NCBI RefSeq assembly: GCF_907164575.1
Contig: NZ_CAJQYY010000003.1
Span: forward strand, 1-64,000
DNA length: 64,000 nt
Source: Paraburkholderia gardini
GTDB taxonomy: Bacteria > Pseudomonadota > Gammaproteobacteria > Burkholderiales > Burkholderiaceae
Direction of reading: 5' to 3'
The notes below the pieces were generated by a model that was not told where the DNA came from, searched no databases, and was given only the letters and a program-made list of their open reading frames with translations. Shown piece after piece: positions 56,596 through 64,000 of this stretch (the first letter of the stretch is position 1; the number at the start of each line of letters is the position of its first letter). The translations under genes and the position numbers were made by a program.

Positions 56596-57498
56596 TTAGC
56601 CCTTGACTGCACCGGAAGCAATACCGCGAACGAACCAGCGGCCGGAGATAAAGTAAATCGCGAGCGGCACCATCGACGTGAGTATCGTCGCGGCCATGTT
56701 GACGTTGTAGAGCCGCTCGCCGGTTGTCGTATTGATGATGTTGTTCAGCTGCACGGTCATCGGCAGGTTCTTCGTGCCGGCGAATACGAGACCGAGAATG
56801 AAGTCGTTCCAGATGCCGGTGACCTGCATGATGATCGCGACGACGATGATCGGCACCGACATCGGCAGCATCAGTTGCAGGAAGATGCGCCAGAAACCGC
56901 CGCCGTCGATGCGCGCCGCCTTGAAGAGCTCGAGCGGAATCGACGCATAGTAGTTGCGGAACAGCAGGGTCATCACGGGCATGCCGAAGATCGTATGAAT
57001 CAGGACGATGCCCGGCAATGAACTGAAGAGATGAACGCTTGCCAGCACGCGCACCAGTGGATACACCATCACCTGCACGGGAATGAACGCGCCGACCAGC
57101 AGGATCGCAAACAGCACGCCCGCGCCACGCGGACGCCAGAACGACAGCGCATATCCGTTCACCGCGCCGACGAAAATCGACAGGATCGTACCTGGCACGA
57201 CGATGCGCACCGAGTTCCAGAAACCGACCCGGATGCCGTTGCAATCGAGACCCGTACACGCGGACTGCCATGCGGTGCTCCACGGTTCCAGCGTGAAATG
57301 AACCGGCAAGGCGAGCAGGTGGCCAAGACGGATCTCCGACATCGGCTTGACCGACGTCACGAGCATCACGTAAAGCGGCAACAGGAAAAACAGCGCGGCG
57401 CTCAGCAGGAACGCGTAGACACCCACGCGCGGGGGCGTAAAGCGTGAGCGCCGCCTGACAGCGGGAGCAGCAGGAAGCGTGGGATGGGACACGTTCAT
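56596..57498 (-). CDS. Carbohydrate ABC transporter permease (MalG type)
   Basis: 300 residues, six helices. The EAA loop is PLELFKAARIDGGGFWRIFLQLMLPMSVPI (about 195-225). Its ATG overlaps the stop of the upstream permease (TGATG; AAGGA ahead), so ATG 57498 is preferred over the adjacent TTG. Normal length, unlike the enlarged permeases of the other ABC locus. It works with the MalF-type protein to form the membrane pore. Confidence 0.95.
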   Translation of the reverse strand: MNVSHPTLPAAPAVRRRSRFTPPRVGVYAFLLSAALFFLLPLYVMLVTSVKPMSEIRLGHLLALPVHFTLEPWSTAWQSACTGLDCNGIRVGFWNSVRIVVPGTILSIFVGAVNGYALSFWRPRGAGVLFAILLVGAFIPVQVMVYPLVRVLASVHLFSSLPGIVLIHTIFGMPVMTLLFRNYYASIPLELFKAARIDGGGFWRIFLQLMLPMSVPIIVVAIIMQVTGIWNDFILGLVFAGTKNLPMTVQLNNIINTTTGERLYNVNMAATILTSMVPLAIYFISGRWFVRGIASGAVKG

Positions 57499-58406
57499 CA
57501 AACGTCCTTGCGCAAGGCGGCGCGGCTACGCACATAGAAGAACGGCGCGAGAATCGCGAGCACTGTCGTGAGCAGCACGATCGAGGCCGCCGAAGCGAGC
57601 CCGATATTCGCACGTCCGAACAGGTAGTCCATGATGAATTTCGCGGGCACTTCGCTGGCCGTGCCGGGACCGCCCTGTGTCATCGCGACCACCGCATCGT
57701 AGAGTTTCACGACCATCACGAACAGCAGGACGAACGCAGTTGAAACCGACGGCCCGAGCATCGGCACGACGATGCTTGCATAGACACGCCAGCGCGGAAT
57801 GCCGTCGATGCGCGCGGCTTTCCAGATTTCGTCATCGATGCCGCGCAGGCCCGCCAGCAGGAGCGCCATCACGAGGCCGGACGCCTGCCATACGGTCGCG
57901 ATGACGAGCGTATAGATCACATAGTCCTGGTCGACGATCCAGTCGAAGCGGGCATGCACGAACCCAAGCTTGTGCAGGACTTGCTGAACCCCTAGCTGCG
58001 GATTCAGGATCCACTGCCACACCAGCCCGGTCGCGACAAACGACATCGCATACGGATACAGAAACACCGTGCGCAGCGCGCCTTCCGCAACAACCCGCTG
58101 GTCGATGAAGATCGCGAGCAGCAGACCGATCACCATGCACGCGACGATAAAACACGCGCCATAGATCACGATGTTCTGCAGCGACAACAGCCAGCGGTCG
58201 TTGTGAAAGAGCCGCACGTACTGCGTCACGCCCGCGAAGTCACCCGAAGGAAACGTGCGCGAATTGCTGAGCGAAACACGCGCGGTCCACAGCATCGTGC
58301 CCAGGTACGCGAATGCAACCGTGAGCACCATCGGTATCATCGCGACCCAGGCAGCCAGCGGGAACCGCCTGCGTCGCAAGCGGGGTTGCAATGTCAGCGC
58401 GGCCAT
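57498..58406 (-). CDS. Sugar ABC transporter permease (MalF type)
   Basis: 302 residues with six helices and the EAA loop EIWKAARIDGIPRWRVYASIVVPMLGPS near residue 193. It resembles glucose/mannose-type (Gts-like) permeases. It is transcribed after the solute-binding protein gene (8-base gap) and coupled to the MalG-type gene downstream. Confidence 0.95.
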   Translation of the reverse strand: MAALTLQPRLRRRRFPLAAWVAMIPMVLTVAFAYLGTMLWTARVSLSNSRTFPSGDFAGVTQYVRLFHNDRWLLSLQNIVIYGACFIVACMVIGLLLAIFIDQRVVAEGALRTVFLYPYAMSFVATGLVWQWILNPQLGVQQVLHKLGFVHARFDWIVDQDYVIYTLVIATVWQASGLVMALLLAGLRGIDDEIWKAARIDGIPRWRVYASIVVPMLGPSVSTAFVLLFVMVVKLYDAVVAMTQGGPGTASEVPAKFIMDYLFGRANIGLASAASIVLLTTVLAILAPFFYVRSRAALRKDV

Positions 58407-58414
58407 CGCGGCCG

Positions 58415-59665
58415 TCAGCTCTTGAGCGCGCCGGCAAACGCCTTTTGCGCATCGTCGACCGACTGGTTCTTGTTCCAGAAGTTCGTAACGACGTCCGTCA
58501 GCGCGCCTTGCACGTCAGGCGGTATCAGCATTTCCGGATTCGGCAGCTGGCGCGATTTGTCCTTCATGATCGCAATGCCCTCTTTCGCGCACATGTCGAG
58601 CGACGTCTGATCGACATCGGGACGAATCGGAATCGAGCCTTTCTTCGCGCTGAACGCAACCTGCGCCTGCGGCGATGTCATCACCGTGGCGAGCAGGTTC
58701 TGCGCCTTGATCGCCGTCGCGTTGTCGGTCTTCGGGAAGACGAACACGTCGCCGGCCACCATGTACGGCGACTTCGGACCAAAACCCGGGAAGCAGCCGA
58801 AGTCTTTCCCCGGCACCTGCTTCGCCGCCGAGAATTCGCCCTTCGCCCAGTCGCCCATGATCTGCACGCCGGCCTTGCCCGAAATCACGAGCGCGGTTGC
58901 ATCGTTCCAGTTGCGGCCCGGCGAGCCCGGATCGACGTAGTTATGCAGACGCTTGAACGTGGTCATCACGTTTTTGAACGCAGCCGAATTGACTGCGTTC
59001 TGGTCGCGATCGCGATACACCTTCAGATACAGATCCGTGCCGCCGACATCCGCAAGCACGGCGTCGAACGTGATTTTTTCCTGCCACGGCTGACCGCCGA
59101 GCGCGAGCGGAATCACGCCAGCCGCCTTGAGTTTGTCGAGGTCGCCAAGGAACTCGTCAAAGGTCTTCGGCTCACCGGCAATACCCGCCTTCTGGAAGGC
59201 CGGCTTCGAATAGAAGAACCAGTCCTGCATGTGAATGTCGACGGGCGCCGCGTAGAAATGCCCGTTGACCTTGATGCTGTTCAGGATCGACTCCGGAAAG
59301 ATCGCGTTCCAGTTTTCCTTCGCGGCCACGGTGTCGACGTTGTTCAGGAGACCCTGATCGATCAGGTCATGAAACTGCTTCGACGTGTTGAACTGGGCCG
59401 CCGTCGGTGGATCGCCACCGACGATGCGGTTGATCGCCGTGGAGCGCGCCTGATCGGCGCCGGCTACCGCGTTATCGATCCATTGCCCGCCTGCCTTGTT
59501 ATACGCATCGGCGAACTGGCGGATCGCGGCCGATTCGCCTCCCGACGTCCACCAGTGAATCACGTTGGCCTTGAGCGGCTCGGCGGCCTGTACGGCCTGC
59601 GTTGCAAAACCGCCCATCGCAATGGTCGCGACGATGCAGGCGAGTACCTTTCTTCTACTGTTCAT
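58415..59665 (-). CDS. Periplasmic sugar-binding protein (GtsA-like)
   Basis: 416 residues. The signal peptide MNSRRKVLACIVATIAMGGFATQAVQAAE precedes NVIHWWTSGGESAAIRQFADAYN, a start typical of glucose/beta-glucoside binding proteins of Pseudomonas GtsA type. It has FYAAPVDIHMQDWFFYSKPAF in the first hinge. GGAGGAGACGGA precedes ATG 59665. Downstream of the GH1 gene by 66 bases, it gives the transporter its specificity, presumably cellobiose or another glucoside. Confidence 0.94.
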   Translation of the reverse strand: MNSRRKVLACIVATIAMGGFATQAVQAAEPLKANVIHWWTSGGESAAIRQFADAYNKAGGQWIDNAVAGADQARSTAINRIVGGDPPTAAQFNTSKQFHDLIDQGLLNNVDTVAAKENWNAIFPESILNSIKVNGHFYAAPVDIHMQDWFFYSKPAFQKAGIAGEPKTFDEFLGDLDKLKAAGVIPLALGGQPWQEKITFDAVLADVGGTDLYLKVYRDRDQNAVNSAAFKNVMTTFKRLHNYVDPGSPGRNWNDATALVISGKAGVQIMGDWAKGEFSAAKQVPGKDFGCFPGFGPKSPYMVAGDVFVFPKTDNATAIKAQNLLATVMTSPQAQVAFSAKKGSIPIRPDVDQTSLDMCAKEGIAIMKDKSRQLPNPEMLIPPDVQGALTDVVTNFWNKNQSVDDAQKAFAGALKS

Positions 59666-59731
59666 TCCGTCTCCTCCAGGCTTTGCGCCCGTGTTTCCAG
59701 ACCGATACAGGGACAACCGGATATAACCCGC

Positions 59732-61111
59732 TCAAGCGCGTGCGGCGCGCTCCTTCAAAAACTTCGCGATCAGTTCCGCACTGCGCTTGAAGGTGCGCTT
59801 TTGCGTATCGTAGTCGACATGCACGATGCCAAAGCGGCGCTCATAGCCGAACGCCCATTCGAAGTTGTCCATCAGCGACCACACGAAGTAGCCACGAATA
59901 TCCACACCTTTTTTGATCACTTCATCGACAGCGGCAAGGTGGCGCTTGAGAAACGCAATACGCTGGGCGTCGTCGACGCGGCCATCGATCACATTGTCGT
60001 CCGACGCCATGCCGTTTTCCGTAATGTAAATGGGCGGCAGCGCGGCGTAGGTTTCGTTAAAGCCGGTCAGCAGATCGCGCAGGCCGTCCGGATAGACCTC
60101 CCAGCCCATCTGCGTGCGCTCGACGCCTTCCAGCGGCACTTCCGTAAAGCCGTGCGCGCCATCGCTCTTCACGTTCGTGCGAAAGTAATAGTTGATGCCG
60201 AGAAAATCGAGCGGCGCGGCGATCGTCTTCATGTCGCCCTGCAACACGAGCGGATCGGTGCCCGGCCACAGTTCGAACAGATCTTCCGGGTAAACCCCCT
60301 TGAGCAGCGGATCGAGAATCCATGCGTTGTGCTGCACCTCGAAGAGATGCGCGGCGCGCCGGTCGGCCGCACTGCCGGAGTTCGGCGTGCCGCGCCCGAT
60401 GTTGGCAACGATACCCTTTTGCGAAACCGGATCGTTCGCACGCAGCACCGGAATCGCCATGCCGTGCGCGAGCAGCAGATGATGCATCGCCTGGGTCGCA
60501 AAGCGGCCGTTCGCCAGACCCGGTGCGTGATGGCCGTTGCCATAGCCGAGAAACGCCGAGCACCACGGCTCGTTTAGCGTCATCCATGCATCGACCTGGC
60601 CCGCGAGTTCACGGCTCATCAGATCGGCGTAATCGGCAAAGCGGTACGCCACGTCGCGATTGAGCCAGCCGCCGCGATCTTCCAGATGCTGTGGCAAGTC
60701 CCAGTGATACAGCGTGACGAACGTCTTGAGGCCCTTCTCCTTCAGGCGTCCCAGCAGGCGCCTGTAGAAATCGAGACCTTTCCGGTTAGGGCGGCCGGTT
60801 TCGTCCATGACGCGCGGCCACGCAATCGACAGCCGGTACGCATCGACGTTCAGCGCCGACAGCATGTCGAGATCGCTTTCCCAACGGTTGTAGTGATCAC
60901 AGGCGACGGCGCCCGTGTCGCCCGCCAGCACCTTGCCGGGAAGCGCCGAGAACGTGTCCCAGATCGACGGCAAGCGGCCGTCTTCCTGTGCGGCGCCTTC
61001 GATCTGGTACGCGGCAGTCGCCGCGCCCAGCAGGAAATCCTTGCGCCAGAGCGCGGAATCGGACGGCGGCGAAAACACGTCGTCAGCGAGAGCGGATATG
61101 TCGTTTGCCAC
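59732..61111 (-). CDS. Beta-glucosidase, glycoside hydrolase family 1
   Basis: 459 residues from GTG 61111, preferred over ATG 61129 because AGGAGA lies five bases before it. GH1 barrel hallmarks: N-terminal DFLLGAATAAYQIEGAAQEDGR, acid/base Glu in MTLNEPWC, nucleophile Glu in YITENGMAS, and WSLMDNFEWAFGYERRFGIVHVD near the end. No signal peptide, so it is cytoplasmic and hydrolyses imported glucosides. First gene of the operon; the LacI-type operator is centred 56 bases upstream. Confidence 0.95.
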   Translation of the reverse strand: MANDISALADDVFSPPSDSALWRKDFLLGAATAAYQIEGAAQEDGRLPSIWDTFSALPGKVLAGDTGAVACDHYNRWESDLDMLSALNVDAYRLSIAWPRVMDETGRPNRKGLDFYRRLLGRLKEKGLKTFVTLYHWDLPQHLEDRGGWLNRDVAYRFADYADLMSRELAGQVDAWMTLNEPWCSAFLGYGNGHHAPGLANGRFATQAMHHLLLAHGMAIPVLRANDPVSQKGIVANIGRGTPNSGSAADRRAAHLFEVQHNAWILDPLLKGVYPEDLFELWPGTDPLVLQGDMKTIAAPLDFLGINYYFRTNVKSDGAHGFTEVPLEGVERTQMGWEVYPDGLRDLLTGFNETYAALPPIYITENGMASDDNVIDGRVDDAQRIAFLKRHLAAVDEVIKKGVDIRGYFVWSLMDNFEWAFGYERRFGIVHVDYDTQKRTFKRSAELIAKFLKERAARA

Positions 61112-61159
61112 GGATTCTCCTGCACGCATTCGTTTGGACAGATCGTTGCGGGGCGCGAA

Positions 61160-61175
61160 GTGGAAGCGCTTCCAC
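61160..61175. promoter_or_regulatory. LacI-type operator of the beta-glucoside operon
   Basis: Perfect 16-bp palindrome GTGGAAGCGCTTCCAC with central CG, as in CcpA/CelR-type LacI operators (TGGAAGCGCTTCCA). It lies directly upstream of the GH1 start; the regulator is probably the LacI protein at 54460. The rest of 61112-61432 has no gene. Confidence 0.85.
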
Positions 61176-61432
61176 AAACGTGCAAACGATAGCAGCGCTT
61201 AATTCATCGCAGCAATCAGGGTTTGCCTTTAGGACGCGCCCGATGCATAGGGCGTCACCTTTAGCCAGGATTCGCCAGAACATTTTCGGAAAGTGCGTTT
61301 GAGCAAACCGCGCTTCACCGGACAATGTCTTCATGGCCGCAAAAATGCTGCGCGACAGCAACGCTGAAACAGCGCACACTCACGAGACGCTAGAACCATC
61401 TGGTCAGCGATACACGCAACGGGAGTAGCGTC

Positions 61433-61573
61433 ATGGCAAAAGGTCAACTACGCAGCAATCGCGAAGTCAAAAAACCCAAACAGGCGAAAAAGACCGCACC
61501 GGCTTCGACACCTTTCGGCTCGACACCGATCAAGGTAGCGCCCCACGTCGCCGAAGCGCAGAAAAAGCGCTGA
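61433..61573 (+). CDS. Small basic protein of 46 residues
   Basis: A short gene with GGGAG seven bases upstream of ATG 61433 and a stop at 61573. The product begins MAKGQLRSNREVKKPKQAKK and ends in QKKR, with 11 Lys and 3 Arg, no hydrophobic segment, and proline/threonine-rich middle (APASTPFGSTP). Such proteins are probably disordered and nucleic-acid-associated. Similar short Lys-rich proteins are known to me from Burkholderia genomes only by general recollection; function unknown. A GC hairpin (ccgggcggc / gccgtccgg) follows. Confidence 0.7.
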   Translation: MAKGQLRSNREVKKPKQAKKTAPASTPFGSTPIKVAPHVAEAQKKR

Positions 61574-61708
61574 TTCATCGCATGACCGGGCGGCTGCGCC
61601 GTCCGGGTTTCGCGAACCTCGCTCGACGTTCGCACCGCACTCCCTGCTTTTAGCGCATCGTTTCCCTTCCGCGAATCGTCACGCAGACAGCGCATGCCAG
61701 CGTGAACG

Positions 61709-62590
61709 CTACGTTACGCGCGCCGGAAACCTCGCGCGCCACACGCCTTCGAGCGAATACACCGCCAGCGCGATCCAGATCGCTCCATAGCCGATCAACT
61801 GCGTGCCGCTAAACGGCTCGCGATAGATCGCCACGCCGATCAGCAGTTGCAGTGTCGGCGTCACATACTGGATCAGGCCGAGCATCGAATAGGGAATCCG
61901 TCGCGCGCCGGCCGCGAACAGCAACAGCGGAATCGCGGTGATCGGCCCCGCCATCGCAAGCAGCACCTGAACGCCCCACGAGGCGCTGACAAAAGCGTTG
62001 TCGCCACGCGCGGCCAGCCACGCCAGATACAGCACCGCGACCGGAAAGAGCAGCACGGTTTCAAGCGTCAGCCCTTCGAGCGCGCCGAGCTTCGCGGTCT
62101 TGCGCAGCAACCCGTAACCCGCGAAGCTCACCGCGAGCACAAGACTGATCCACGGCAAATGCCCGTTCTCCCAGGTAAGCCATACGACGCCGGCGGTCGC
62201 GATCGCGACCGCGAACCACTGCATGCGTCGCAGGCGCTCGTTGAGAAACACGAGCCCGAACAGCACGTTGATCAGCGGATTGATGAAGTACCCCAGACTC
62301 GCCTCGACGATATGGTCGGCGTTGACGGCCCAGATATAGATGCCCCAGTTCGACGACAGCAGCACCGCGCTCGCCGCGAAGCGCGCAAGCAGACGCCGGT
62401 CGCGCAGCACCGGTCCAAGCCAGCGCCAGTGCATGCGCAGGGTCAGCACGATGAAGAGAAACAGCATCGACCACACCATCCGGTGCGCGAGCATTTCGAG
62501 CGCGGCGATCTGATGCAACGACTTGAAGTAGAGCGGAAACAGGCCCCACAACGTGAAAGCGAGAAATGCGCAGGCGACGCCGGGATTCAT
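61709..62590 (-). CDS. rarD: EamA-family permease RarD
   Basis: 293 residues, ten helices, drug/metabolite transporter superfamily. RarD features are the N-terminus NPGVACAFLAFTLWGLFPLYFK, the first EamA repeat SNWGIYIWAVNADHIVEASLGYFINPL, and the second ending GLIQYVTPTLQLLIGVAIYREPFS. Named for chloramphenicol sensitivity; the substrate is not known. The start at 62590 is chosen by homology, discarding 41 upstream codons without family similarity. Monocistronic. Confidence 0.93.
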   Translation of the reverse strand: MNPGVACAFLAFTLWGLFPLYFKSLHQIAALEMLAHRMVWSMLFLFIVLTLRMHWRWLGPVLRDRRLLARFAASAVLLSSNWGIYIWAVNADHIVEASLGYFINPLINVLFGLVFLNERLRRMQWFAVAIATAGVVWLTWENGHLPWISLVLAVSFAGYGLLRKTAKLGALEGLTLETVLLFPVAVLYLAWLAARGDNAFVSASWGVQVLLAMAGPITAIPLLLFAAGARRIPYSMLGLIQYVTPTLQLLIGVAIYREPFSGTQLIGYGAIWIALAVYSLEGVWRARFPARVT

Positions 62591-62893
62591 TTTTATCGGA
62601 CTTGCTGATGAACTGCGAAGCTGAGGACTCCGCTTGTCGACGAATATCCGGACGACGGGCGTCCGGACGGGAAATGCCGCTTCCGGTAACCCGGCACACG
62701 GGTATTGAGGCAATCACGCATGGTTTTGGCGAACACGCGTTCTTATGACATTATTTGCCAGCGCAGATGTTGCGAACGTCGATGAACGAACCACGTCGCG
62801 CGGCCAGACAATCGACACGCAGCCGGCGCTTCACGACAGACACACCTTTCAAACGCCAAACTGTTATCGGGCCATTCTCCTAAAGGCAAAGTC

Positions 62894-63292
62894 ATGAAGT
62901 CGATAATCGTCGCACCTCTTTTGATCATTTCGCTACTCGGCGCGCCCGTTGCCGTTTTTGCGCAGCAACACGAGAACAATCACGGCGGCCAGCCTTCGCA
63001 CGGCAAACCCAATCAGGGTCACGACCAGCATGGGCATGGACATGGTCACGCGCCTGCCCCGCGCGAGGCGGCCATGGGAGGGCCGGGCGGTCCTGTTCCC
63101 CACAACGACTGGCACAAGGGTGAGCGACTCCCGGCAGAGTACCGCGAGCGTAATTACGTTGTCGACAACTGGCACGAGCACGGCCTGCAGGCACCGCCGC
63201 GCGGGTATCAGTGGGTCGGCGTGAACGGAGACTATGTACTCGCCGCCATCGCGACGGGTGTCATTGCAAACGTCCTGCTGTCCGGGCACTAG
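62894..63292 (+). CDS. RcnB-family periplasmic protein
   Basis: 132 residues. The signal peptide MKSIIVAPLLIISLLGAPVAVFAQ leads into a His/Gly/Pro-rich segment (HENNHGGQPSHGKPNQGHDQ), able to bind Ni, Co or Cu. Then comes the RcnB domain with GERLPAEYRERNYVVDNW and APPRGYQWVGVNGDYVLAAIATGVIANVL. RcnB in E. coli is a periplasmic factor of nickel/cobalt homeostasis. No rcnA efflux gene is adjacent, so the metal link is only by homology. Confidence 0.85.
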   Translation: MKSIIVAPLLIISLLGAPVAVFAQQHENNHGGQPSHGKPNQGHDQHGHGHGHAPAPREAAMGGPGGPVPHNDWHKGERLPAEYRERNYVVDNWHEHGLQAPPRGYQWVGVNGDYVLAAIATGVIANVLLSGH

Positions 63293-63360
63293 TCGACCCA
63301 ACCGGAATCGACTGCTTTCCTTACGAAGAAGCAACCTTTCATTCTGCGGATTGAAAGCAA

Positions 63361-63384
63361 GGTGGCCCGTCGTTACGGGCCACC
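63361..63384. terminator. Strong hairpin downstream of the RcnB-like gene
   Basis: A perfect 10-bp stem ggtggcccgt / acgggccacc with loop cgtt follows the gene by about 70 bases. It lacks a T-run on the plus strand, so it may stabilise a 3' end more than terminate. Confidence 0.5.
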
Positions 63385-63531
63385 ATCCTGCTTGCTGTGT
63401 CGCGAACCGGCGTATGCGGCGCCTGCCGTTGACAGATTTCCCCGGCCAGCGACAGTCCCAGGCTTTCAGCCGATATTGATGTTCGCGTCGTTTTACATTT
63501 TCCCGGCGAGAACGCGGACGCCATGCACGAA

Positions 63532-64000
63532 TCACCGAAACGTTGCGGACCGGGATTCGATCAGCGACCTCACCCGTTCCACGTCGGCTGGCGTTGCCGG
63601 GTTGTAGACCACCAGACTGAGATCGGGCCGGCCGTCGACGGCGAAAGCTGAATATTCGAACGCGATCGTACCGGCAACCGGATGCCGCAGGTGCTTGACT
63701 CCCTCACCGTGAGCGCGGACGTCATGGTCGCGCCACATCACCTCGAATTCCGGGCTCAGCCGGCACAGTTCGTCCACCAGCGCGGCCACCTGGCCCGTGG
63801 CCCCGGCACGTGCGGCATCCGCCCGGAACGCCCCCACCACGAACCGGGCCGCGCTCTCCCAATCGAACTGCGCGGCGCGTACGCGCGGGTCGCAGAAGAC
63901 GAGGCGCAAGACGTTGCGCTGCTCCGGCGCGAGCACGCCGTAGTCGATGAGCGCCGCGGTGGCGGCGCGGTTCCAGGCGACCACGTCCCAGGTGGCAGTC
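63532..64000 (-). CDS. MmyB-like XRE regulator, C-terminal part (cut by window)
   Basis: The gene continues beyond position 64000, so the N-terminal helix-turn-helix is not seen. The 155 visible residues are the MmyB-like ligand-binding domain: WDVVAWNRAATAALIDYG, then VLRLVFCDPRVRAAQFDWES and ELCRLSPEFEVMWRDHDV, with HLRHPVAGTIAFEYSAFAVDG close to the C-terminus. Such regulators sit next to SDR or hydrolase genes and respond to small lipophilic ligands. A decayed copy of the same domain is at 37589. Confidence 0.88.
   Translation of the reverse strand, partial: TATWDVVAWNRAATAALIDYGVLAPEQRNVLRLVFCDPRVRAAQFDWESAARFVVGAFRADAARAGATGQVAALVDELCRLSPEFEVMWRDHDVRAHGEGVKHLRHPVAGTIAFEYSAFAVDGRPDLSLVVYNPATPADVERVRSLIESRSATFR

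Noticed and set aside
58391..60577. 728-codon frame antisense to the binding protein and GH1 genes
   Set aside because: Shadow frame, no motif, spans two real genes and their gap.

Overview
The window is GC-rich chromosomal DNA of a Burkholderia-group betaproteobacterium. Paraburkholderia or Caballeronia fits best (inference), because of the housekeeping set ftsK-lolA-rarA-serS-tRNA-Ser with divergent trxB, the many LysR/IclR/LacI/GntR regulators, and a catabolic, soil or plant-associated gene content.

Layout. 0-12.9 kb is core: the 5' tip of a group IIC-type intron behind the terminator of tRNA-Ser(CGA), serS, rarA, lolA, ftsK, trxB, an Smr protein and a TRIC-type channel. Three genes (NCS1 permease, agmatinase-family ureohydrolase, LysR regulator) sit between lolA and rarA like an inserted cassette. 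13-25.4 kb is envelope and signalling: Tat-exported phosphoesterase plus cupredoxin, Pal-like lipoprotein, APC permease, an orphan PetA-type Rieske protein, DUF1840, MarR, and a periplasmic binding protein translationally coupled to a CHASE-PAS-PAS-GGDEF-EAL protein. Three direct-repeat boxes of PmrA/QseB type lie in the intergenic regions of this part. 25.7-28.8 kb has a FrnE-like DsbA protein and a KfrA-like coiled-coil protein with five 91-residue repeats.

28.9-46.3 kb is an accessory mosaic with four decayed genes (SDR, YfcF-like GST, MmyB-like regulator, LuxR response regulator). Its centre is an operon resembling rhizopine mocDEF: membrane di-iron oxygenase, Rieske ferredoxin, FAD reductase and a TIM-barrel isomerase. 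Its upstream palindrome TGATGG-N4-CCATCA recurs before a phytanoyl-CoA dioxygenase-family gene 12 kb away, which suggests one regulon. Also here are SirB2/Rrf2, a CcdA-thioredoxin pair, an MFS-aroQ operon with a divergent IclR, and a Fur-boxed TonB receptor.

46.4-61.2 kb holds two sugar uptake loci. The first has an ABC transporter with enlarged permeases, a GntR regulator, an L-fuconate dehydratase-like enzyme and an SDR. The second is a complete GH1 glucosidase-SBP-permease-permease-ATPase-LacI operon with a perfect LacI-type operator upstream. The last 3 kb carry a 46-residue basic protein, RarD, an RcnB-like periplasmic protein and the C-terminal part of an MmyB-like regulator that runs off the window.
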